Positions 15,746 through 22,347 of a stretch of DNA of 38,202 nucleotides are shown here, in pieces. The stretch comes from Paenibacillus dakarensis (lineage in GTDB: Bacteria; Bacillota; Bacilli; Paenibacillales; Paenibacillaceae): assembly GCF_001373415.1 (NCBI RefSeq), contig NZ_CDSE01000092.1, forward strand, positions 1 to 38,202. Reading direction: 5' to 3'. Both the position numbers and the translations under genes were made by a program. Position 1 is the first letter of the stretch. Each line of letters opens with the position of its first letter. The notes beneath the pieces are model-generated. The model saw only the letters and a list, made by a program, of their open reading frames with translations. It was not told where the DNA came from and did not search any database.

Positions 15746-16651
15746 TTATTCAAAATAAGTAAGAATTCCAATTACACTGACGACATAAACAAGCACAGTC
15801 ATCAGAATATGCCTATCTTCAAGCAATACCCGATCAGGTGAACCGCCCTTTTTCTCAATGTGAATCAAATAAAGGTAGCGGAATATTCCATAGATGACGA
15901 GTGGAATCGTCCACATCAGGTGAATGGTACGACCCGATGTAAACGTAAACAGTGAATAGCTAATAATCGTTGCAGTTGTAACAATGCCGCTAAACTGATC
16001 TAACAGCTCAAGGGAATAGTGCTCCAATACTTTACGGTGCGAACCTTTTTCCTCTTGCAGAAGCACCAGTTCGTGCCGTCTTTTTCCAATAGCAAGAAAG
16101 AGAGAGAGGAGCATCGTGCACAGCAGGAACCAGGGTGTAAATGGCACATGTATGACTAATCCGCCAGCGAGGGCACGAAGCACAAATCCGGCGGCGATGA
16201 TCATAATGTCAATAATGACGACGTGTTTTAAATGAAGTGAATAGGCGACATTCATTACAAAATATAGTGCAAGCAGCGATGTGAATAGCGGACTGAAAAT
16301 AGCGGATGCTGCAAGTGAGCCTATGAGGAGTACAATGCCAAAAACGAGAGCTACGTTTGGATTTAATTGTCCGGATGCCATCGGACGATGCTGCTTTACA
16401 GGGTGGCTTCTATCAGCTTCAAGGTCTATATAATCATTAATTATGTACACACAGCCGGAGATGAAGCAGAGCAAGAAAAAGGCTGCAATCGTATCTGCTA
16501 TGACAGTCACATTTACTGTATCAAAAGAAAATAGAGGTGCGGCGAATATAAGCAGATTTTTCGTCCATTGTTTTGGGCGTAATTGTTTGATTAGCTGGAG
16601 CGGAGTCTGCCTGTGAAAAGCTGGCTTGTTTATAAGATTAGGGGATTGCAC
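15746..16651 (-). CDS. UbiA-family decaprenyl-phosphate phosphoribosyltransferase-like enzyme
   Basis: 301 aa from GTG 16651, which has TAGGAGG nine bases upstream; the longer frame to 16792 runs through the upstream terminator. The N-terminal RPKQWTKNLLIFAAPL, the metal-binding YIINDYIDLEADRSHP with KQHRPMASGQL after it, and the later LRALAGG and GKRRHEL match bacterial 5-phosphoribosyl-1-diphosphate:polyprenyl-phosphate transferases such as mycobacterial Rv3806c. Those enzymes move phosphoribose from PRPP to a lipid carrier. Eight to nine membrane helices are visible. It is the first gene of a five-gene operon with 27 bases to the HAD gene. Confidence 0.85.
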   Translation of the reverse strand: MQSPNLINKPAFHRQTPLQLIKQLRPKQWTKNLLIFAAPLFSFDTVNVTVIADTIAAFFLLCFISGCVYIINDYIDLEADRSHPVKQHRPMASGQLNPNVALVFGIVLLIGSLAASAIFSPLFTSLLALYFVMNVAYSLHLKHVVIIDIMIIAAGFVLRALAGGLVIHVPFTPWFLLCTMLLSLFLAIGKRRHELVLLQEEKGSHRKVLEHYSLELLDQFSGIVTTATIISYSLFTFTSGRTIHLMWTIPLVIYGIFRYLYLIHIEKKGGSPDRVLLEDRHILMTVLVYVVSVIGILTYFE

Positions 16652-16684
16652 GTACAAATGCCTCCTACAATGCATCAGAATTAA

Positions 16685-16714
16685 TGTAATTGCGAGAAAA
16701 TTATTCCAATTACA
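16685..16714. promoter_or_regulatory. Inverted repeat upstream of the polyprenyl-pentose operon
   Basis: TGTAATTG and CAATTACA are perfect complements 14 bases apart, 35-60 bases before the GTG start of the UbiA-like gene. It overlaps a weak minus-strand promoter candidate (TTGTAC, 17 bases, TAATTT). It could be an operator; nothing else supports this. Confidence 0.35.
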
Positions 16715-16741
16715 TATATAGTACAACATTAATCGAGAAAC

Positions 16742-16799
16742 AAAAAAGAAGCAAGAGGTGTCCTCTACGCCTGCTACAGACGAAGAAGACACCTCTTGC
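16742..16799 (-). terminator. Terminator after the DUF441 gene
   Basis: A perfect 12-bp stem (GCAAGAGGTGTC and its complement, 25-base loop) is followed on the minus strand by a T-rich tail. It separates the DUF441 gene from the UbiA-led operon. Confidence 0.85.
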
Positions 16800-16816
16800 T
16801 TTATAAATTAAACTTC

Positions 16817-17260
16817 TTATGATTTTCCGATTAACAGTGACAAGATACCGGCTGCAATCAGAGGACCAACCGGAACTCCGCGAAACAGGGCGACACCGAG
16901 GACGGTTCCGATCAGAAGACCGGCAACCACCGACGGATTGCTGCCCATGAGGGAAACTCCTCGTCCGCCAAGGTACGCGACCAGCATACCGACACCGATT
17001 GCGATAAGAGATTTCCAATTCAGAAAGGACTCTCCGATGAATTGAGGGCTCATTTTACCGCTCGCCACAGGTGACATCACACCTATGGTTAAGATGATAA
17101 CCCCGATGGTAAGCCCATATTTCTCAAGCCAAGGGAAGGCCTGCTGAAAGCCTGTAACGCGGATGAGCAGCAGAGCAAGCATCGCGATCGTAATTGTCGA
17201 GTTGCTGCTAATGATTCCGAGTGCTGCCAAACCCAGCAGGATGAGTGAGGTGACATCCAT
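16817..17260 (-). CDS. DUF441-family membrane protein
   Basis: 147-aa protein with four membrane segments. LALLLIRVTG near residue 30, ILTIGVMSPVASGKMS near residue 56, and GGRGVSLMGSNPSVVAGLLIGTVLGV near residue 98 match the DUF441 (UPF0756) family of small Bacillota membrane proteins, whose function is unknown. ATG 17260 has AAAGGAG 12 bases upstream. It lies 44 bases after the ypdA-like gene on the same strand and ends in its own terminator, so the two may be co-transcribed. Confidence 0.88.
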   Translation of the reverse strand: MDVTSLILLGLAALGIISSNSTITIAMLALLLIRVTGFQQAFPWLEKYGLTIGVIILTIGVMSPVASGKMSPQFIGESFLNWKSLIAIGVGMLVAYLGGRGVSLMGSNPSVVAGLLIGTVLGVALFRGVPVGPLIAAGILSLLIGKS

Positions 17261-17304
17261 GAAGTGCGCCAGCTCCTTTGGAGTATGAATTTAATTGAAG
17301 AGAA

Positions 17305-18282
17305 CTAAGCCTTATTCACGAGATGCTCAGCGATTAATCGCCCATGAAAACGGCCGGTTTCAATGAATATTTCATTCGCATTTCGTCCGGATGAAATAAC
17401 TCCGGCAACGTATAAGCCAGGCACCGTGGTTTCCATGGTATCCGGGTTAAAACGAGGCTTCTCCATCTCTTCATCCAGTTCTACTCCGGAAGAAGCTAAC
17501 AGCTTGCGATCCGGACGGAAACCGGTTAGAGCAAGTACGAAATCATTATCAATCAATTGCTCAGATCCATTATTCGACTTAATCGTTATAGAGTTTTCCC
17601 GAATCTCGGTTACGTTAGACTCCAAGTACAGCTTGATTCGTCCCTTGTTCACCATTGCCTCGAATATGGGCCTTACCCAAGGCTTAATGTTCTCGGATAT
17701 TTCCTTCCTACGGTAAATCATCGTTACATCTGCACCGACACGGATCAGCTCCATTGCTGCATCCACCGCTGAATTACTTCCGCCAATAATAGCTGTTTTC
17801 ATTCCGGCATAAGGATGGGCTTCACGAAAATAATGAGTGACTTTATCGAGGTCTTCACCGGGAATGCCGATGTAATTCGGATGATCGAAGTAGCCGGTTG
17901 AGATGACAACATTTTTGGCCTCGCGATAGCTTTCCACGCCGCTGCGTTTACGTGTCAGCACCTTGAAAGAACCATCAGGGAGCTTGTTAATAGAGGTGGC
18001 TTCCTCATAAGGCGAGATATTGATCTTGTAATGCTCGGCAACTTTACGATAGTATGCGAGTGCTTCGTCCCGATAAGGCTTATCATTGGAAATGGTAAAT
18101 GGGATATCACCGATTTCAAGCATCTCTGCAGTACTGAAAAACTGCATATGGGTTGGATACAAGTAAATGGAATGAACGATATTGTGTTTATCGATTATTT
18201 CTGCAGACAGCCCGCGTTTGCTGCACTCAATAGCAGCTGATAGCCCGCATGGTCCTGCGCCAATTATTAAAACGTCTAGCAT
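17305..18282 (-). CDS. ypdA: YpdA-family FAD/NAD(P)-dependent bacillithiol disulfide reductase
   Basis: 325 aa from ATG 18282, with AAGGAGG seven bases upstream; the frame extends to 18318 but the family starts here (MLDVLIIGAGPCGLSAA). The FAD-binding GxGxxG lies at residues 7-12, and the second dinucleotide fold carries IIGGSNSAVDAAMEL near residue 165. The family's usual Cys in GAGPCG is present. YpdA proteins reduce bacillithiol disulfide in organisms that use bacillithiol in place of glutathione, so the host probably makes bacillithiol. The length agrees with Bacillus YpdA (about 324). Confidence 0.92.
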   Translation of the reverse strand: MLDVLIIGAGPCGLSAAIECSKRGLSAEIIDKHNIVHSIYLYPTHMQFFSTAEMLEIGDIPFTISNDKPYRDEALAYYRKVAEHYKINISPYEEATSINKLPDGSFKVLTRKRSGVESYREAKNVVISTGYFDHPNYIGIPGEDLDKVTHYFREAHPYAGMKTAIIGGSNSAVDAAMELIRVGADVTMIYRRKEISENIKPWVRPIFEAMVNKGRIKLYLESNVTEIRENSITIKSNNGSEQLIDNDFVLALTGFRPDRKLLASSGVELDEEMEKPRFNPDTMETTVPGLYVAGVISSGRNANEIFIETGRFHGRLIAEHLVNKA

Positions 18283-18405
18283 GGTAAACCTCCTTATGTA
18301 ATAAGCATTCATGAACAATTAGCAATAATAATCCTACCGCAAAAGTAGAGATAAATCCACATTGAGCGATTACCATCAAAAGGCAAATGCCTTGTGTGAA
18401 AGGTA

Positions 18406-18434
18406 TTGACGTGAGAATCTAATTAGATTAATAT
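18406..18434 (+). promoter_or_regulatory. Promoter of the ArsR-DUF2087 regulator gene
   Basis: TTGACG (18406-18411) and TAATAT (18429-18434) are separated by 17 bases. The -10 element overlaps the two operator palindromes, so a bound repressor would block RNA polymerase. Confidence 0.75.
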
Positions 18435-18444
18435 CTAATTAGAT
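18417..18444. promoter_or_regulatory. Tandem palindromic operators of the ArsR-type regulator
   Basis: The 12-base palindrome ATCTAATTAGAT occurs twice, at 18417-18428 and 18433-18444, separated by TAAT. The copies are identical and their centres are 16 bases apart. They cover the spacer and -10 of the regulator's own promoter, which points to autorepression by two dimers. Confidence 0.75.
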
Positions 18445-18490
18445 AAATATGAAAATGCATTGAACTTATAATTAGGAAGGATGTATTCAG

Positions 18491-19102
18491 ATGCAGCTGG
18501 AGAAGATCGTCAATGTCCATAAATTGCTTGGTGACCCTAACCGGATGAGAATACTTATGCTGCTGGGACGGGGAGAACTGCACGGGCAGGCACTGGCAGG
18601 TAAACTCAGCTTGTCGCAGCCTACGGTAACCCACCATATTTCCAAGCTTCGTAATGCTTCATTAATTCATGAGCGAAGAGATAAGAATACGATTTATTTT
18701 TCGCTTAACCCGGAGTTCATTCGTCAAGTTCATCAAGCGTCTGAAGCGTTTATTTTTGGTAAGGGAGGAGGGGAGGATCCTATGGAAATGAAAGAAACGG
18801 ATGAAACGAAGAAGATGAAGCTAAAAACGTCTGTAATCAACAATTTCTTTACCAAAGAAGGCAGACTGAGTCAAATTCCAGCCCAATACAAGAAGAAGTT
18901 AATTGTGCTTGAGCATCTGGTGCAGAAGCTGGAGCCCGGCAGGGAATATCAAGAGAAAGAGATTAATCAATTTATTCAACAGTACCACGAAGATTATGCA
19001 ACGATTCGCCGAGAATTCATTATGCATCAGTATATGTACAGGGATAACGGTGTTTATGTATTAAATCCACGTGAAATGTGGACCAACTGGGAACAGGTAT
19101 AA
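18491..19102 (+). CDS. ArsR-family transcriptional regulator with C-terminal DUF2087 domain
   Basis: 203-aa regulator. Residues 1-85 form a winged helix of ArsR type: LLGDPNRMRILMLL, then LAGKLSLSQPTVTHHISKLR as recognition helix, then a wing with RRDKNTIYFSL. No metal-binding CxC motif is present, so it is not a classical metal sensor. Residues about 120-195 match DUF2087 (LSQIPAQYKKKLIVLEHL, FIQQYHEDYATIRREFI, YRDNGVYVLNP). The ribosome site is AGGAAGGA before ATG 18491. It has its own promoter with paired palindromes. The target gene may include the divergent ypdA-like gene, 209 bases away. Confidence 0.85.
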   Translation: MQLEKIVNVHKLLGDPNRMRILMLLGRGELHGQALAGKLSLSQPTVTHHISKLRNASLIHERRDKNTIYFSLNPEFIRQVHQASEAFIFGKGGGEDPMEMKETDETKKMKLKTSVINNFFTKEGRLSQIPAQYKKKLIVLEHLVQKLEPGREYQEKEINQFIQQYHEDYATIRREFIMHQYMYRDNGVYVLNPREMWTNWEQV

Positions 19103-19119
19103 TAGAAGCTAAATGAAAT

Positions 19120-19163
19120 AACACCTTTCCGTGGGTCGTTCTACCGAACCGGAAAGGTGTTTG
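19120..19163. terminator. Terminator between convergent genes
   Basis: A perfect 12-bp stem (AACACCTTTCCG and its complement) with an 18-base loop lies between the ArsR gene and the DUF4097 gene. The T tail is short on both strands. Confidence 0.75.
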
Positions 19164-19185
19164 TAGTGGATAGTATATTTCTGAT

Positions 19186-20034
19186 TTAAGGGAGCCTTAT
19201 ATCAATATTCCCGGAATAAGCCTCTGCTTTTATCGTATGTTTGCTCTCTTTTGGTGATGGGGGGATGCTGACTGAGCCGGAGCGGGAGTTTGCTTCATAG
19301 AATCCGTTAAAACCCGGATCTGCCGTAATGTCAATATCTCCAGACCGTGCAAGTGTGGTAATTGATGAAACTCCTTCTTGAGTGATTGTGATATCACCTG
19401 AGTAATTCTCGATGTTTCCTTCACCCTTTACTTGCTTCAGCTCCACATCTCCGGAACGGCTTAGGATCTGAAGGTTACCGGTAAGGTCTTCTCCCTCAAT
19501 ATCTCCTGAATATGTTTCAAGATTCAGATTATTGGCAGTAAGATGATTTGCAGTCACGTCACCTGACATTGAAGATATATTAATGTTGTTTGAAGAGACC
19601 CCAAACAGATTAATATCCCCGGAGTAAGCTGATACGTCCAAATACTCTAATTCGGTTCCTTGCGGAAGCGCAACTTCTATTGCCCCTTTCGGAAACTCAA
19701 AATTGAAACTGAAAAATTCATGTCGTGAAGGAACAGTCAAATCCAGTGTAAGATCAGGTCCTTTAATATCTAGATTCTTAAGTCGATCGACTATTTCGGG
19801 ATGAACTTTCCCATGAAATTGTATATATCCTTCTTTATTTGAACCTGGAGTAAATGAAATATTAATATCGAAGGTGCTCTTAATGCTCAGTTTCTTAATC
19901 TCATCAGCTTTCAGATCCCAGGCCTGTTTATGGTCAATAAAATCTTCTTGAAATTTGAATTTATATGCCGCCATCCCGACTGCACCAATAAGGATGAGCA
20001 GTATAGCGGTGCTGATCAAAATTTTATTTTTCAT
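19186..20034 (-). CDS. DUF4097-type membrane-anchored beta-helix protein with SGD repeats
   Basis: 282 aa from ATG 20034; the frame upstream to 20115 overlaps the HAAS gene and has no reason to be used. One N-terminal membrane segment (residues 6-23) anchors an exported domain. From about residue 135 a short motif recurs every 18-25 residues: YSGDI, MSGDV, YSGDI, RSGDV, YSGDI, RSGDI, RSGSV, YSGNI. This is the DUF4097 (LiaG-like) repeat expected to form a right-handed beta-helix. Its start overlaps the stop of the HAAS gene by one base (TAATG), so it belongs to the PadR operon. Family members are linked to envelope stress; the exact role is unknown. Confidence 0.85.
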   Translation of the reverse strand: MKNKILISTAILLILIGAVGMAAYKFKFQEDFIDHKQAWDLKADEIKKLSIKSTFDINISFTPGSNKEGYIQFHGKVHPEIVDRLKNLDIKGPDLTLDLTVPSRHEFFSFNFEFPKGAIEVALPQGTELEYLDVSAYSGDINLFGVSSNNINISSMSGDVTANHLTANNLNLETYSGDIEGEDLTGNLQILSRSGDVELKQVKGEGNIENYSGDITITQEGVSSITTLARSGDIDITADPGFNGFYEANSRSGSVSIPPSPKESKHTIKAEAYSGNIDIRLP

Positions 20035-20582
20035 TAAACAGATCTTCCTTTCATCATTCGGACGTTCCATCTGAAATATCCACGAATTATGATGACCAGT
20101 CCGATATATACCCACCGGACGATGTAGGCGAGAAGAATACCGACACCGACCAATGATATGGACAGGAACAATTTAGCGGGATAAAAAGTACCATTATACA
20201 AATAATCAAGCAGAAGCAGCACCGGGCTGAGCATAATTGCGGCAGCACCGATTGCTAAAGCAAGCCCTCCTGTACAGAGCGTAACCAGGAAGGGGACAGC
20301 TACCAAAGCACAGAATAAGAGACCAATACCTATAAACAGACGACCTACAGTCCCAGGTGAATTTGGAGTCTGAATCGTCATATCCATATATCGATCACCC
20401 AGTGCTTCCCGAGCCATTTCAAATGGATCCCCGAGTTCGCGGGCGATATCTTCTTCAGAGCGTCCGTCTTGCAGCCCAATCTCAAAATGCGTTGCCACCT
20501 CACTCAGGAGCTCATTCCGTTCACTGAGGGGCAATGGTGAAAGTCTTGCTTCTAAGATGGATAAAAACTGTTTTTTATTCAT
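20034..20582 (-). CDS. HAAS/DUF1700-domain membrane protein
   Basis: 182 aa from ATG 20582 (MNKKQFLSILEARLSPLP), overlapping the PadR stop by eight bases; a start six codons earlier is possible. The N-terminal 70 residues (LPLSERNELLSEVATHFEIG, EEDIARELGDPFEMARE) are the HAAS/DUF1700 helical domain, thought to relay signals from PadR-type regulators. Three or four membrane segments follow from residue 80, and the basic end lies in the cytoplasm. It is the middle gene of the PadR-HAAS-DUF4097 operon. Confidence 0.85.
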   Translation of the reverse strand: MNKKQFLSILEARLSPLPLSERNELLSEVATHFEIGLQDGRSEEDIARELGDPFEMAREALGDRYMDMTIQTPNSPGTVGRLFIGIGLLFCALVAVPFLVTLCTGGLALAIGAAAIMLSPVLLLLDYLYNGTFYPAKLFLSISLVGVGILLAYIVRWVYIGLVIIIRGYFRWNVRMMKGRSV

Positions 20583-20904
20583 ACTCCTGTCCTTCCTCAA
20601 TTAAATTAGTAACATTACTTACAAAGTCCTTCCATTCTTTAATCATGGCATTCATATAGACCTCACCGGTTTCAGTCAGCTTGTAATACTTACGGGGCGG
20701 ACCTTCAGATGATTCTTGAAGATATGTTGTGCAGTATCCTTCATTTACAAGTCTGCGCAAAAGTGGATATAGTGCTCCTTCGGCAACTTCAATATGTTTG
20801 GATACAGACTGGGCGAGCTCATACCCATATTGATCTTTACGGTGAATCAGCACGAGCACGCATAATTCAAGGACGCCTTTCTTAAATTGAATACTGACTT
20901 CCAA
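20575..20904 (-). CDS. PadR-family transcriptional regulator
   Basis: 109 aa from TTG 20904, chosen because GGAGGT lies seven bases upstream; an ATG at 20919 lies inside that site. The winged-helix PadR pattern is clear: KKGVLELCVLVLI, YGYELAQSV, EVAEGALYPLLRRLVNEGY, and a wing with GPPRKYYKLTETG. PadR proteins usually repress their own operon and respond to envelope or phenolic stress. It is the first gene of the three-gene operon and has a promoter with an inverted repeat just upstream. Confidence 0.9.
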   Translation of the reverse strand: MEVSIQFKKGVLELCVLVLIHRKDQYGYELAQSVSKHIEVAEGALYPLLRRLVNEGYCTTYLQESSEGPPRKYYKLTETGEVYMNAMIKEWKDFVSNVTNLIEEGQEYE

Positions 20905-20932
20905 GGGTGATACCTCCAATCCCTATAGAATT

Positions 20933-21003
20933 GAATAGTAATCGGTACTGATTATTATTCATTAGCTAATAAAGAGAATAACATTAGGTACTGAATATTG
21001 CAA
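20933..21003 (-). promoter_or_regulatory. Promoter and inverted repeat of the PadR operon
   Basis: On the minus strand TTGCAA (20998-21003) and TATTCT (20975-20980) are separated by 17 bases. Downstream, 20933-20943 and 20950-20960 form an 11-bp inverted repeat (GAATAGTAATC, one mismatch, 6-base centre), a likely PadR operator. GGTACTG occurs three times between 20944 and 21010. Confidence 0.55.
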
Positions 21004-21153
21004 GGTACTGGAGAGGAATTATTTCTTGAATATGTATGTTGGAGGATGAGGTAGCTGTTTCGCGTTTAAAATAATGAAGGCGAGGTTAATAAAAAATACG
21101 GATTTGAGGTAAGTTTTCCTGTAACGAAGTGATGAATAAAAGGAGTGAGAGGC

Positions 21154-21288
21154 ATGTCCATTGATCGATTTATTTTAAAGAAGTTGGACAACAGCCAAGA
21201 ATCGCATACACGCCTAAATTTGATCAGATTGTTCCAGATTCGCATATACAAAGCACAGACGGCTGAAGAGAAGCACCTTCTTCGATAA
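21154..21288 (+). CDS. Candidate small protein, 44 aa
   Basis: Open frame from ATG 21154 (MSIDRFILKKLDNSQESHTR and on to KHLLR), with AAAAGGAG ending nine bases before the ATG. The peptide is charged and helical with no signal or membrane segment. I know no relative. The ribosome site and position in an otherwise empty stretch (21010-21290) support it, but a frame this short may arise by chance. The opposite-strand 61-codon frame here has no ribosome site. Confidence 0.4.
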   Translation: MSIDRFILKKLDNSQESHTRLNLIRLFQIRIYKAQTAEEKHLLR

Positions 21289-21312
21289 AATCAGCAAACA
21301 GACAAGAAAAAG

Positions 21313-21338
21313 GCTATCTCTTTTAAAAAAGAGATAGC
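21313..21338 (-). terminator. Terminator overlapping the end of the 79-aa gene
   Basis: GCTATCTCTTTT and its complement form a 12-bp stem; on the minus strand the tail CTTTTTCTTG follows. It includes the stop codon of the gene at 21323-21562. Confidence 0.7.
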
Positions 21339-21562
21339 GCAAGAGAGTCGTTTTCACTTTTACTGTGAAGAATTGCCTCAGATCCCTCTATTTCAATACT
21401 AATAAGAGAGTTCAGGCATTTTTGCAGCGCTTTTTTACCATTGCGAATTTTATGATCAAGTGCGCTGGTCAAGAGCTTCAGTACTTTTTGTACCGGCTGT
21501 TTGTTATCAGTAGTAAAATATACAGGGATCGGTTTGTTCTGGAACATAATAAGTGCTTTCAC
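21323..21562 (-). CDS. Small unknown protein, 79 aa
   Basis: Open frame from GTG 21562 with GAGGTG six bases upstream; a GTG at 21571 is possible but badly placed. The protein begins with KALIMFQNKPIPVYFTTDN, a short strand-rich start, followed by basic helix (LDHKIRNGKKALQKCLNSL) and an acidic end. No known family is recognised. The well-spaced ribosome site and the terminator directly at its stop make it a better gene candidate than its length suggests. Confidence 0.55.
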   Translation of the reverse strand: MKALIMFQNKPIPVYFTTDNKQPVQKVLKLLTSALDHKIRNGKKALQKCLNSLISIEIEGSEAILHSKSENDSLALSLF

Positions 21563-21595
21563 TTGAATCACCTCACGAAAATTCTTGTTTCATGA

Positions 21596-21817
21596 TATTT
21601 GCATTATAAACTGCCAATCTTAAAATAACCTTAAAATCTATGAATTAATCAATACACCAAATTATGAGAGTGACATTTTTGTGAACTCTCTTTTTTTTGT
21701 GCGGGTATATTCTAAATGACAATATTTTAAGCCGTATTCCCCGTTTCAAATTAATATTGATTCTTCTGAACTACATAAATAACCACCAAAAATAGGACGA
21801 AAGATATATGACACAAA
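21596..21817. other. AT-rich intergenic region upstream of the secretion locus
   Basis: No gene is supported here. A hairpin GAGAGT/ACTCTC (21666-21690) followed by eight T residues to 21698 would terminate plus-strand transcription, though no plus-strand gene precedes it closely. It might end a small RNA or read-through from the 44-aa frame. The rest is AT-rich without other clear signals. Confidence 0.45.
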
Positions 21818-21847
21818 TTGACAGGATAGACTACGGGATGATATTAT
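21818..21847 (+). promoter_or_regulatory. Promoter of the type VII secretion locus
   Basis: TTGACA (21818-21823) and TATTAT (21842-21847) are separated by 18 bases, about 100 bases before the YukD-like gene. Confidence 0.65.
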
Positions 21848-21949
21848 TACAATAATGTAACCAAATTTTTAATAAATTTAACTAGGTGTTTGGGCATATT
21901 TGGGTGAATATTTTACCATAGGTATATTAAGAAAGGCGGGAACCGATTG

Positions 21950-22261
21950 ATGATCCTTACAGTGATTTGTGGACGCAGTGAAGGAGAGTGGTTTGATATT
22001 GAAGTTCCGGATGATTGTTCCATAACCCGGCTGATTGAACTCCTTGGTGTTCGCCTGTTTAAGGAGCCTGCCAGTTCAGGAATTCAATATATATTAGAAG
22101 CAAAATTTCCTGAGGGGCTTTGGTTCACGGTAAAGGAGGGCTCCGGTGTGGCTGAGTCCGGACTTAGAGAAGGGGCTTATATAAGGCTTCAGCGTGCATT
22201 TTCAACTACTGAAGAAGAGACTCCAAGCTATGGGCGAAGAGCGTTGTTTCAAGAAGCATAA
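21950..22261 (+). CDS. YukD/EsaB-like ubiquitin-fold protein
   Basis: 103 aa from ATG 21950 (a TTG at 21947 is in frame; AAAGGCGGG fits the ATG). The pattern ILTVICGRSEGEWFDIEVPDD, SITRLIELLGVRL, and GLREGAYIRLQ fits the ubiquitin-like YukD/EsaB family, whose members accompany EssC in Bacillota type VII systems and regulate or assist secretion. It is about 20 residues longer than usual owing to a C-terminal tail. It is the first gene of the locus, 86 bases before the EssC gene. Confidence 0.75.
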   Translation: MILTVICGRSEGEWFDIEVPDDCSITRLIELLGVRLFKEPASSGIQYILEAKFPEGLWFTVKEGSGVAESGLREGAYIRLQRAFSTTEEETPSYGRRALFQEA

Positions 22262-22347
22262 AATTGGGTAAATAACCCACTGATTCAATAAGAATCATCA
22301 TACATATTAATTTTTTGAAAAGCTTCATATAAAAGGGGAGGGCCTTG

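Noticed and set aside
21066..21251. 61-codon minus-strand frame
   Set aside because: It has no ribosome site, whereas the plus-strand 44-codon frame in the same place has a good one.
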